A stretch of DNA of 64,000 nt. Origin: Protonemura montana (Eukaryota; Arthropoda; Insecta; Plecoptera; Nemouridae). Positions 34,086-46,293 of the stretch are shown here, piece by piece. Where the stretch lies: the NCBI GenBank assembly GCA_947568835.1, contig OX387610.1, positions 14,489,001-14,553,000 of the forward strand, in the 5' to 3' direction. The notes under the pieces are model-generated. The model ran no database searches. It was not told the origin of the DNA and saw only the letters and a program-made list of their open reading frames with translations. Both the position numbers and the translations under genes were made by a program. How positions within the stretch are numbered: the first letter of the stretch is position 1; each line of letters starts with the position of its first letter.

Positions 34086-36032
34086 AACCACTACAATGTT
34101 TAATACACTAATGCCATTATTGCTATTTTTCTTAGATTCCCTTAAATCAATGCAATGCCGCAACATTCACCACCTTACAACTTGGTCTCGCATCGCCCCC
34201 CAATTACTTATCAAATTACCACAATCAACGACAAAATTACTCACAGGGTCAAACCAGAGTAATACCTTACCGCTAATCGGACAGCTTTCAAGTGCCTGAC
34301 ATAAACCGATATACTTGTTTGAGAATAATAACCTAGCACATACATATATACATTGCATAGTCTCAGATCTTTATCGATAGACCATCGGGTTTAGCATAGA
34401 AAATCTATTAATTCTTGCACAATGGAGTGTTGCTGTTTTGATGGGGGTTTTGGGTTGGGTTGGGTGGGGATGGGTGGGGTTGGGTGGGGTTGGGTGGGGT
34501 AGTTGGAAACAAATGGTTCTCACTCGAGGAGAGTAATGCATCATCCCTTGTTACGCCTACATTACACTGTACTCGGGCTCATTCTGTACTCGAGGAAAAG
34601 GGGCAAAATTTACGGCTCAACTTCCTTGGTAAAATTCCTCCCACAAAAAGCAATTAAAACAGATTGAGACATTATGTGCGACGGTGCGAATTGAGGTGAG
34701 CACACGGGACGGGAGTGAAATGAAATGTGGGTCACTTTTGTTAATTTTAGGCTAGACCTTTTGGCCTCGTTGAGAAATAAAGCTAAGTTTTTACTCGTGT
34801 AATTTTGACGGTATTTTTGGGTGAATTTACGCTTGTTTACGGTGAGGGCTGCGCCGGCTTTGACAGCTTTTATTAAGGTGGTGTTTTTGTTAAATTGTTT
34901 CATTCACATTCTTTTAAGCTTTCTTCTTGCTTGGTCTGCGAACTTTATGATTTGTTTAGTTATTCGCACATTTTAATTAGGAATAATTGCAAATTAGGAG
35001 ATTAACTTTTTATTCGTTGGTGAAATACAAGAACCCCCCATCAGAAATTAAAACACTCGACGCCTGCTCAGCGAGCTACTATATTCTCCCGTTAGAGGCG
35101 CCAGCAGACGTTTTGCGCTGACATTCTGGCCAACTGTCATTTTTAAAAACAATACAAATCATCTCAGCTGATGTCCGCCATTTTTCTTTCGCTGTAAAGC
35201 TTTTATCGTGTTCAGATCTTTTCGATTTTCGACCTATCATAAGAATTTTCATATCAATTACAAAAATCATAAGAACTATTTTGCAGATATAACAGCTACA
35301 CCGAAATCCCATCACTAAAATCATAACTGACATTTCATTTATGATTCAATAGCGTCAAATAACGACCTTTGGCAACGCAAACAAAATAAATAAATCAAAC
35401 TCGTCTCAGAATTAAATATCTTCCGTCCATCCATCTTTACCCAATGGCATTTGCAATGCAGGAAACCTATGACCAGGTCGCACGTGGAATTTACACGTTC
35501 AATTAATCATCAACTTCTTGCAAGCAAAGACCGTTACACGTGCAGAGTTTCCCAGAAACCGAGGTAACAAAAGTGACGTATGTGTGACGTTTTAACGACT
35601 GCACGTCTACCTCTCCAGACTACATCAGTGAAAGGAGCTTCTCTTCCTGTGGGAAACACTATTTAGACCGCTGCGTGTCTGGAGAAAGGGGTCGACGTGG
35701 CGTGCGGACGCCATGTTTGTTTTTTGCATTCAAGTGGCAAATTCAAAAGAGTTGTGACATAGCGTTAAGATTGTTTGAAATTAGTAATTTAAACGAAGTG
35801 TCTAGTCACACAAAAAAAAACGACAATTTAGTGTATCCAATTCGCTAGAAAGCTCTTCGCAACTTGATCTAGGTGAGATGTGAATGGACAGATTGCTTCC
35901 CGGCTCTGAACTCATTTTTAGTTCACATACCTCACACCGCTTTCTTATTTGAATTGCAGAGATCAAATATTCTAACGCTTCTTGCACCTGACACAGCTTC
36001 CCAAAGACTGGACAAGTGCAACTAGCACTGCC
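34086..36032. other. Noncoding stretch
   Basis: Contains a GGGTTGGGTGG minisatellite (34443-34502). Short ORFs across 34100-36040 overlap one another on both strands and show no similarity I recognise. Confidence 0.45.
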
Positions 36033-36116
36033 ATTCAAGAGAGTTAAGAGACACTATTTGAACTGGGTTTTGAATGCTAAGTAAAGGGCTACTAAATTTC
36101 CCGACGTTTCGTAACA
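36033..36116 (-). mobile_element. Left arm of interrupted foldback element, with 13-bp TSD
   Basis: ATTCAAGAGAGTT (36033-36045), identical to 43344-43356, is followed by the antisense arm (AACTGGGTTTTGAATGCTAA, CCCGACGTTTCGTAACA). The arm breaks off at 36116 where the Helitron-like dimer begins. Confidence 0.85.
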
Positions 36117-38997
36117 TTAACCTTATATAAAAGCTTTAAAATTGTGATGTTCAACTTTTTAGTTTGTGGGTGGGTGGCTGGGTGGATGGGTGGCTGGGAT
36201 GTAACCGGCCGCTCTACTGGTTATGGAAATTGCGAAATGCCACTCAAAACGTACGGAAATGGGCTAGAATTTTTCAGAATTAACTTTTCCATTGGCAGGC
36301 GACATTTTGACAGCGATTTGAAATCGTTTTCATGGTGAAAAGTTGCTAAATATGACGGCAAGATATCTCAGAGCCAGGCGATACAGCTCGATTTTTAAAA
36401 CTCTTTTTATACCAAAGTTTTTCTAGCCTTGAGCTCCACGGTTATTTTTCATGCATTTGTAATAAAGTTGTTGATGTAATTGAGCAAAAACACATGCAAT
36501 TGCGATCGTTTAACGTGAAAAAGAATTAATTTTGCTAATAAACTGACAGCTTTGATCAATTGTTTGCATTTTTGACACCACGGCAAGGTGTACGAAATCG
36601 TGAATGTATCTTTTCGGCAGTGCATTCAGGAAATTCAAACGTCAAATTTAAACGTCAAAGTCAATGTCAAATTCAATTTCAAAATCTCCAAAACTGAACG
36701 GAAAACGTGTGAAATTGGCTTCTATTGTTCAAATACAGTTTAACATCCTGCTACGTCTTTTTCACGATGATTTAAAAGTGTTTTAGTAAAGTAAAGTATC
36801 AAAAATATTGTTGGTGTTCGGCTAGCAAGATACAAAAGAGTCACTTGATTCATCTCGACATTGCATGGTATTGTATATGATTGTATTATACTGCATGGTA
36901 TTGTATGGTATTTTATTGTTATGTATGGTATTCTTTGGTGTTGGATGTTTTTGGATGGTATTTTATATTATTGTTTGATATTGTATGGTATTCTTTAGTA
37001 TTCGACAGTATTCTATGGTATTCTATGGTATTCTATGGTATTCTATGGTATTCTATGGTGTTCTATGGTGTTCTATGGTGATCTATGGTGTTCTATGGTA
37101 TCCCATGGTATTCTTTGGTATTCTATGGTATTCTATAATATTCTATGAATTTCTATGGTATTGTATGGTATTGTATGGTATTGTATGGTATTCTAAGGTA
37201 TTCTTTGGTATTCTTTGGTGTTCTATGGTGTTCTATGGTGTTCTATGGTATTCTATGGTATTCTATGGTATTCTATAATATTCTATGACGTTCTATGGTA
37301 TTCTATGATATTGTATGGTATTGTATGGTATTGTATGGTATTCTATGGTATTTAATGGTATTCTATGGAGTTATATGGTATTCTATGATATTGTATGGTA
37401 TTCTATGGTCTTCTACGGTATTCTATGGTATTCTATGGTATTCTTTTGTATAATATAATATTATATAGTATTCTATGGTATTCAATGGTATTCTATGGTA
37501 TTTTATAATATTCTTCGGAGTTCTATGGTATTATATGGAGTTAATGGTATTCTATGGTGTTCTATGGTGTTCTATGGTGTTTTATGGTATTTTATTGTGT
37601 TCTTTGGTGTTCTATGGTATACTATGGTATTCTTTGGTGTTCCATGGTGTTCTATAGTATTCTATGGTATTCTATGGTATTCTATTGTGTTCTATGGTAT
37701 TCCATGGAGTTCTATGGTATTCTATGGTATTCTTTAGTATTCTATGGAGTTATATAGTATTCTATTATATACTATGGTATTCTATAGAGTTCTATGGTGT
37801 TCTATGATATTCTATGGTATTCTATGGTCTTCTATGGTATTCTATGGTATTCTATGGTAATCTTTGGTGTTCTATGGTATTCTATGGTGTTCTATGGTAT
37901 TCTAAGGTATTCTATGGTATTCTTTAGTATTCCATGGTATTCTAAGGTATTCTATGGAGTTCTATGGTATTCTTTGATATTGTATGGTATTCTATGGTAT
38001 TCTATGGAATTCTATGATATTGTATGGCATTGTATGGTGTTCTATGGTATTCTATGGTATTCTATGATATTCTACGGTATTCTATGGTATTCTATGGTAT
38101 TTTATGGTATTCTATGGTATTATTTGGTATTCTATGGTAATCCATGGTATTCTATGGTATTCTTTGGTATTCTAAGGTATTCTTTGGTATTCTATGGTGT
38201 TATTTGGTATTCTATGGTATTCTTTGATATTGTATGGTGTTCTATGGTATTCTATGGAATTCTATGATATTGTATGGCATTGTGTGGTATTCTATGGTAT
38301 TCTATGGTATTCTTTGATATTGTATGGTATTATATGGTATTCTTTGGAATTTTATGATATTGTATGGTATTCTATGGTATTCTATGGTATTTTATTGTAT
38401 TGTATTGTATTCTATGGTATTGTATGGTATTGTTCGGTTTTGTTTGGAAGTGTATGGTATTAAATGTTTTTGGATGGTATTCTATGAAATTTTATGGGCT
38501 TCTTTGATATAATATGTTTCTTTATGGTATTTTAAAGTATTCGATAGTATTATTTGGTATCCTATGATGTTGTATGGAATGGTATGGTATTCCATATGTT
38601 CCTATGGGGTATTATATTATTTTATGGTAGTTTTTGGTATCCTCTGGTATTTTATGACTTTCAATAGATTTCTATTGTATAAGAAGATACTTTATGGTGT
38701 TGTTAGGAAATGAATGGTATTCGATGATACAGTTTGGTATTTTTAGGTATTCTATTGTATTGTATGGTATTCTAGGTCCCATTTGGTATTGTATGATATT
38801 GTGTGGTATTTAATGGGTTTGTTTGGTTTTTTATGGCATTTTATGGTATTGTATTGTATTGAATGGAATTTTATGGTTTTCTTAGGGTTTCTTTGGTATT
38901 GAATGGTTTTCTATCAAAGAAAACTCGAGACACGTTTAAACCAAAATTCCCACTCCCTCAAAATCGTAAGGTGCCGTTAGGCATCGGGTACTGCTAG
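36117..38997 (+). mobile_element. Helitron-like element, monomer 1, carrying 10-bp satellite
   Basis: Starts TTAACCTTATATAAAAGC and ends GGGTACTGCTAG. The first ~735 bp is unique-type sequence shared with monomer 2 (GGGATGTAACCGGCCGCTCT, GACGGCAAGATATCTCAGAG). A 10-bp repeat (TATTCTATGG, about 200 degenerate copies, 36870-38920) follows, then an 80-bp 3' region (CTCGAGACACGTTTAAACC). Near the 3' end TGCC-GTTA-GGCA can form a stem-loop 10-11 nt before CTAG, and insertion is between A and T; these are Helitron traits. The 5' end is TT rather than the usual TC, and no Rep/helicase is present, so it would be non-autonomous. Confidence 0.7.
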
Positions 38998-41900
38998 TTA
39001 ACCTTATATAAAAGCTTTAAAATGCAATGTTCAACTTTTTAGTTTGTGGGTGGCTGGCTGGCTGGCTGGGTGGGTGGCTGGGATGTAACCGGCCGCTCTA
39101 CTGTTTATAGAAATTGCGAAATTCGACTAAAAACGTACGGAAATGGGCTAGAATTTTTCAGAATTAACTTTTACATTGGCGTGCGACATTTTCACAGCGA
39201 TTACAAATCGTTTTCATGGTGAAAAGTTGCTAAATATGACGGCAAGATATCTCAGAGCCAGGCGATGCAGCTCGATTTTATAACTATTTGAATACTCAAG
39301 TTTTTCTAGCCTCGAGCTTTGCGGTGATTTTTCATGCATTCGTAATAAAGTTGTTGATGTAATTGAGCGAAAACACATTCAATTGCGATCGTTTTACGTG
39401 AAAAAGAATTAATTTTGCTAATAAACTGACAGCTTTGATCAATTGTTTGCTTTTTTGACACCACGGCAAGGTGTACGAAATCGTGAATGTATCTTCTCAG
39501 CAGTGGATTATCAGGCCAAATTAAACGTCAAATTCAAACGTCAAAGTCAACGTCAATGTCAAATTATTTTCGAAATGTCCAGATCTGAAGGAAAAACGTG
39601 TGAAATTGGCTTCTATTGTTCAAATACAGTTTTACATCCCGCTACGTCACGGTGATTTTAAAGTGCATTATTATTATTATAGTAAAGTATCAAAAATATT
39701 GTTGGTGTCTTGGCTAGCAAGATGAAAAATAGCCACTTGACAAGCCCGTGGAATTCTTGTGGAGGTTATTTACACGTCAAAAAGGTTTGGAAAGTTAAAA
39801 AATCTAAGAAATTTCTTAAAATACGACGATTTTTTTCCATCCCTAGCCTAGACAAGATCACACAGTTGATTCCAAGCTATCAATGATATTTGTGACAATT
39901 ATGTAAATCAATAGCAATCCTAACTTTCTATGCAGGTCTTTAAGACATTAAATAGGGTTTTCAAACAAACAAAACATACTTTATTAGTTTTTTATTGATG
40001 ATTTTGCTAAAACTAGATTTAGAGTGACATTGACAGATCAAAGATAAACATTTGACAGATATCTTTCATCGAATCAGGACGCCGTGGATATTAATTTTAT
40101 TTTCGAGGAAGCCGTGATCATTCAACAGGTATTTAAATTCAAAACGTCATAAATGACAGAGTGCAGTTTTATCAAATCTAATCCAAATACGCAATCTAAG
40201 TTTAATATAGTTTTATATGGAATTGTATAATATTGTATAGTACTTTATAGTGTTATATGGTAGTCTATGTTATTCCATGGTATTCTATGGTATTCTATGG
40301 TATTCTATGGTATTCTATGGTATTCTATGGTATTCTATGGTATTCTTTGGAGTTCTATAGTATTCTTTGATATTGTATGGTATACTATGGTTTTCTATGG
40401 TATACTATGGTATTCTATGGTATTCTATGGTATTCTATTGAGTTCTATGGTATTCTACGATATTGTATGGTATTCTATGGTATTCTATGGTATTCTATGG
40501 AGTTATATGGTATTCTATGGTATTCTATAGTATTCTATGGAATTATATGGTATTCTATGGTATTCTATGGTATTCTTTGGTATTCTATGGTATTTTATGG
40601 TATTCTATGGTATTCTATGGAGTTATATAGTATTTTATGGTATTCTTTGGAGTTATATGGTATTCTATAGTATGCTATGGTCTTCTTTGGTATTCTATGG
40701 TGTTCTATGGTATTCTTTGGTATTCTATGGAGTTTAATGGTATTCAATGGTATTCTATGGTATTTTTTGTATTTTATGGTATTTTTATGGTATTCAATGA
40801 AATTCTATGGTGTTCTATGGTATTCTATGGTATTCTTTGGTATATACATTGATATTCTATGGTATTCTATGGTATTTTATGGTATTGTATGGGGTTCTGT
40901 GGTATTCTATGGTATTGTTTGGTATTCTATGGTGTTCTCTGGTATTGTATGGAGTTCAATGGTATTCTATGATATTGTATGGTATACTATAGTATTCTAT
41001 GGTAAACTATGGTATTCTATGGTATTCTATTGAGTTCTATGGTATTCTACGATATTGCATGGTATTCTTTGGTATTCTATAGTATTTTATGATATTCAAT
41101 GGAATTCTATGGTATTCCTTGGTATTCTATGATATTTTGTGGTCTTCTATGGTATGCTATGGTATTCTATGGAGTGCTATGGTATTCTATGATATTCTAT
41201 GGTATTCTATGGTATTTTATGGTATTTTATGGTATTCTATGGTATTTGATGGTATTCGATTGTATTCTATGGTATTCTATGGTATTCTATGGTATTCTAT
41301 GGTATGCTATGGTATTCTATAGAGAGCCATGGTATTCTATGATATTCTATGGTATCCTATGGTATTCTATGGTATTCTATGGTTTACTATGGTATTCTTT
41401 GGTATTCTATGGTATTCAATGGAATTCTATGGAGTGCTATGGTATTCTATGATATTCTATGGTACTCGATGGTATTCGATGGTATTCTATGGTATTCTAT
41501 GGTATTCTATGATATTCTATTGTATTCTATGGTATTCTATGGTATTATATGGTATTCTATGGTATTCTATGGTATTCTATGGAATGCTATGGTATTATAT
41601 GATATTCTATGGTATCCTGTGGTATTCTATGGTATTGTTTGGTATTCTATGGTATTCTTTGATATTCTATGGTATTCAATGGAATTCTATGGAGTGCTAT
41701 GGTATTCTATGATATTCTATGGTATTCTATGGTATTCTATGGTATTTTATGGTATTTTATGGTATTCTATGGTATTCTTTGGTATTCTATTGTATTCTAG
41801 GGTATTCTATGGTATTCTATGGTTTTCTATGATATGCTGTGGTATTCTATGGAGTGCCATTGTATTCTATGGTATCCTATGGTATTCTATGGTATTGTTT

Positions 41901-43014
41901 GGTATTGTTTGGTATTCTATGGTATTCTATGGTATTCTATGGTTTTCTATGATATGCTGTGGTATTCTATGGAGTGCCATTGTATTCTATGGTATCCTAT
42001 GGTATTCTATGGTATTGTTTGGTATTGTTTGGTATTCTATGATATTCTATGGTATTCTATGGTATTCTATGGTATTTTATGGTATTCTATGGTATTCTTT
42101 GGTATTCTATTGTATTCTAGGGTATTCTATGGTATTCTATGGTATTCTATGATATGCTGTGGTATTCTATGGAGTGCCATTGTATTCTATGGTATTCTAT
42201 GGTATTCTATGGTATTGTTTGGTATTCTATGGTGTTCTATGATATTCTATGATATTGTTTGGTATTCTATGGTATTCTATGGAGTTCTATGATATACTAT
42301 GGTATTTTATGGTATTCTATGGTATTTTATGGTATTCTAGGGTATTCTATGGTATTCTATGGTATTGTATGGTATAGTTTGGTTTTGTTTGGGAGTGTAT
42401 GGTATTAAATGTTTTTGGATGGTATTCTATAAAATTTTATGGATTTCTTTGATATAAGATGGTTCTCCATGGTATTTGCAGGTATTCGATAGTATTATTT
42501 GGTATTCTTTGATGTTCCTATGGGTTTATTTATTATTTTATGGTATTGTTTGGTATCCTCTGGTATTTTTTTAGTTTCAATGGATTTCTATGGTATTATA
42601 AGATACTTTATGGTGTTGTTAGGAATTGAATGGTATTTGATGATATAGTTTCGCATTTTTATGTATTCTATGGTATTGTATGGTATTGTATGGTATTCCA
42701 GGTACTCATTGGTATTGTATGATATTGTGTCGTATTTTATGGGTTTGTTTGGTATTATATGGGTTGGTTTGGTATTCTATGGCATTTGATGGTATTGTAT
42801 TGAATGGAATTTTATATTTTTCTTAGGGTTTCTTTGGTATTGAATGGTTTTCTAAGGTATTTTATGATATTCTATGGTATTGTATGGTATTGCATGGCTG
42901 TGGTCCTTTTAAGAGGCTTTGGATAGGGCATCAAAGAAAACTCGAGACACGTTTAAACCAAAATGCCCACACCCTCAAAATCGTAAGGTGCCGTTAGGCA
43001 GCGGGTACTGCTAG
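38998..43014 (+). mobile_element. Helitron-like element, monomer 2, head-to-tail
   Basis: Begins TTAACCTTATATAAAAGC directly after the CTAG of monomer 1 and ends GGGTACTGCTAG at 43014. The 5' ~740 bp (38998-39740) is collinear with monomer 1 with scattered differences. About 460 bp at 39745-40205 has no counterpart in monomer 1. The 10-bp array (40210-42905) is longer, with a 120-bp higher-order repeat at 41821-42060. The 3' stem-loop is retained (GCC-GTTA-GGC). Confidence 0.7.
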
Positions 43015-43356
43015 TATACTAGTTACTTCTTCAAGGGTAAGAACAGTCCTGACAATTTTCCAATAACAAAAGAACCACACAAAATTATAACAATTACCTA
43101 TGTTTGTTCTTATTATTATTATTATTATAATTGTGTATTATGTTTGTTATTAAGTATGTTTCTATGTTTTTGTATCGGAAAATTGTCAGGACTGCTCATA
43201 CCCTTGAAGAAGTAACTAGTATATGTTGCGAAACGTCGGGAAATTTAGTAGCCCTTTACTTAGCATTCAAAACCCAGTTGAAATAGTTTTTGTTAAAACT
43301 AGTGCTAAGGATAAATCAAGTAGACATGAGTCTAAAAACCATTATTCAAGAGAGTT
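43015..43356 (+). mobile_element. Right part of interrupted foldback element, with TSD
   Basis: Resumes the left arm (TATACTAGTTACTTCTTCAA), passes the loop (about 43095-43160), then gives the complete sense arm (GAAGTAACTAGTATATGTTG, TTTAGTAGCCCTTTACTTAG, AAGTAGACATGAGTCTAAAA). It ends AACCATT followed by ATTCAAGAGAGTT. The sense arm preserves the uninterrupted insertion site. Confidence 0.85.
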
Positions 43357-43394
43357 GTAGCTAACAAACTGGTTGGTCGAATCAGTGGTTAATT

Positions 43395-43530
43395 TGTAGC
43401 AAAATAATTGGGTAAGCCATTGTAAATAAAAAAATTACATAACTAGAAACAATCCACTCGATACCTAGTATGCCTTCGCATTGCTTTGTCGGCGCTGCCC
43501 GACAAAGGGCTGGACTGTTTGAATCTCATT
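43395..43530 (+). repeat. Repeat ending in a 9-bp perfect stem-loop (copy 1)
   Basis: About 130 bp shared with 51145-51290 (GGGTAAGCCAT, AGAAACAATCCACTCGATAC, CGCATTGC), ending in CTTTGTCGG-CGCTGC-CCGACAAAG. The two copies diverge immediately after this hairpin, so it is probably the element terminus. Confidence 0.6.
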
Positions 43531-43880
43531 TTCCGGCAAGCGTGGTTTTCTTTAAAAAGAAAATGTAACACTATTTGAATTCCGTCACATTTTCCATTAA
43601 AATACCGATCCGTGCGAGTTTTGTTTTTCTTTCGAGCATTTGCTTTATCGCTAAAAGTGTCAGGACAAATTTATTGGCGATTGTTAAGGGAAACAAGTAA
43701 AAATAATTTGTGAGAATACGTGAACCAAGATGTATTTACCCTGCGAGGTAAGTTGAATTGAATTACGCCACACATGAAGATAATTTTTAAGAAACCAAAT
43801 AAAAAAACTTCATAATTTGGCAAGAGTTCAAGTTAATTATAACGTGTAGTTGTAAAGTAGGCTTGAACCTCTTCTCACCG
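43531..43880. other. Noncoding stretch, nothing recognised
   Basis: No supported feature. Confidence 0.4.
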
Positions 43881-43881
43881 A

Positions 43882-44745
43882 ACTGTTTGGCGTGTTGGAA
43901 ACACCGGTCCTCGTGAGATCACTGAAGTTAAGCAACACTGCGCTGGGTCAGGTATTGGATGGGTGACTATCATACACATGACCAGTTCTGTTCGGGAGAG
44001 AGGTTGGAGGGATGAAAGTTAAGCAACACTGCGCTGGGTCAGGTATTGGATGGGTGACTATCATACACATGACCAGTTCTGTTCGGGAGAGAGGTAAGAG
44101 GGATGAAAGTTAAGCAACACTGCGCTGGGTCAGGTATTGAATGGGTGACCATCAAATACATGACCAGTTCTGTTCGGGAGATTGGTTGGTGGGATGAAAG
44201 ATTAGCAACACTGTGCTGGGTCAGGTATTGGATGGGTGACCATCATACACATGACCGGTTCTGTTCGGGAGAGAGGTTGGAGGGATGAAAGTTAAGCTAC
44301 ACTGCGCTGGATCAGTATTGGATAGTTGACCATCATACACATGATCAGTTCTTTTTGGGAGAGAGGTTGGAGGGATGAAAGTTAAACAACACTGCGCTGG
44401 GTCAGGTATTGGATGGGTGACCATCATACACATGACCAGTTCTGTTCGCGAGAGAGGTTGGAGGGATGAAAGTTAGTACAGCAAATTAACTCGCCTTGCT
44501 TATCAACCTCTCGACAGCATGGATTTGTGGAGGAATCCTGTTGTTCGCGTTGTACCGTCCTTCGGAAGGGACGTTAAGCCGGTGGTCCCCTTGGTCTTCG
44601 ACAGGAGTAGGCTACGTGCCGGCACCAGGTTTCCTCTCCTCCCTTCTAGGCTAGGTTAGGTTTATCATCATCCACTCATTCACCGACGCCATTATATGAG
44701 TACCGCAGGCCCCGTTGTCAAAACAGTGCGTCGTTAAACACAAAA
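43882..44745 (+). mobile_element. 5S-derived SINE-like element, 6 units, full length
   Basis: Complete layout: head (GAACTGTTTGGCGTGTTGGA, AACACCGGTCCTCGTGAG), six 91-bp units, body (GGAAGGGACGTTAAGCCGG, GCCGGCACCAGG) and tail (GTCGTTAAACACAAAAAATC AATC in two blocks). This is the best reference copy of the family here. Confidence 0.88.
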
Positions 44746-45345
44746 AATCAATCAACCTCGTTCGTCTTTGCCATGTGCCTTTTAGAAATTCCATATTTCA
44801 TGTAAAATGCATTTAAAATGCAAAAGTACTTGCAATATTCCTTGTAAATCAGAACCCTGAGCTATCTAAACATATTTTACATACCCTTATCGTTAAGAGC
44901 TGCGAAATAACAACGTAAATAAAAACAAAAAAAGCAAATGTTGGTTTTCAAACAGATGAACGGAAAATACTTTGATAGAGGCAGGAAAGAGGATCACATA
45001 CCCATCCTATTAAACTAGCACAAGCAAGCAAAGATACATAGCCTTGCATTGAAATTGCAAAGAAGTGTCAAACCAATATCTTCATATACCCTTACATAGC
45101 ATAGCCAGCGAAACGTTCGATTTAGGTCATATTTCGAAGGGTACATGCAAACTGCACAAAACCTCGCTATATTAACATCGATCCAAGCTGTAAACTAGAA
45201 ACATTATCTTTTCTTTGATCTCAGTGCAAAGCCAAGTCATAATGCAAAATATATTATAATAAGTCACTTTATTATCATATCAGAAATGTCGTTTAGTTAA
45301 GATTGCATGACACTAGGATAGGTTATGTTCACGTGAGTCTTTCTA
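44746..45345. other. Noncoding stretch, nothing recognised
   Basis: AT-rich; no supported feature. Confidence 0.45.
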
Positions 45346-45890
45346 GATCAATATTCTTATTATTTGTGGTCTTTAACGACGCACTGTTTTGATATCTGGT
45401 CATGTGGCACTGGTCTAATGGCGTCGGTGAATGAGTGGATGATGATGAAGATGATGATGAACCTAACCTAACCTAGAAGGGAGGAGGGGAAACCCGGTGC
45501 CGGCACGTAGCCTACTCCTGTTGAAGACCAAGGGGACCACCGGCTTAACGTCCCTTCCGAAGGACGGTACAACGCGAACAACAGGATTCCTCCACAAATC
45601 CATGCTGTCGAGAGGTTGATAAGCAAGGCGAGTGAAGTTGCTGTACTTACTTTCATCCCTCCAACCTCTCTCCCGAACAGAACTGGTCATGTGTATAATG
45701 GTCATCCATTCAATACCTGACCCAGCGCAGTGTTGCTTAACTTTCATCCCTCCAACCTCTCTCCCGAACAGAACTGGTCATGTGTATGATGGTAACCCAT
45801 TCAATACCTGACCCAGCGCAGTGTTGCTTAACTTCGGTGATCTAACGAGAGCCGGTGTTTCCAACACGCCAAACCGTTCGGTGATCAATA
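45346..45890 (-). mobile_element. 5S-derived SINE-like element, 2 units, full length with TSD
   Basis: Minus-sense complete copy: head ends near 45880 (revcomp CCGAACGGTTTGGCGTGTTG), two 91-bp units, body and tail. GATCAATA flanks both ends (45346-45353 and 45883-45890), supporting retroposition. It is the least expanded full-length copy. Confidence 0.88.
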
Positions 45891-46293
45891 ATTTGTTATG
45901 ATATGTTAATGTTATATACGATATGGTGTTGGTTTATTATGTGAATAGGTGTTTTTTTTATGGTTGTTTGCTCGAGTCTTACACGAGTAATAAATGAGTG
46001 AAATTATGTATTTAATTAAATGATAAACATTGATATTTTGCAGTGTTTTCATACCGGCTTGTGTTATGTGCATTTATATGAGATATTTTGATCTTTACTG
46101 CCAGTAAAACGTAGCATGGCGTGCGTATATGAGAAGCTAAAGCACATCGATGCACCTTTTGCATAGCGATACAGAATTTAATTGCATTCATATCATTATA
46201 TTTGTAATTAAATCGCGGTGATCACCAAGTTTTTATGGTTGCTCGTGGAAATTTTGATGACTCACTTCTGTCTCATCAAACTAGACCTGCAAC
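45891..46293. other. Noncoding stretch, nothing recognised
   Basis: AT-rich; no supported feature. Confidence 0.4.

Noticed and set aside
36881-42292. Long aromatic ORFs (MVFYGILWYS type) in the 10-bp array
   Set aside because: A degenerate 10-bp repeat gives a 30-bp coding period with few stops; many overlapping frames, no start or family.
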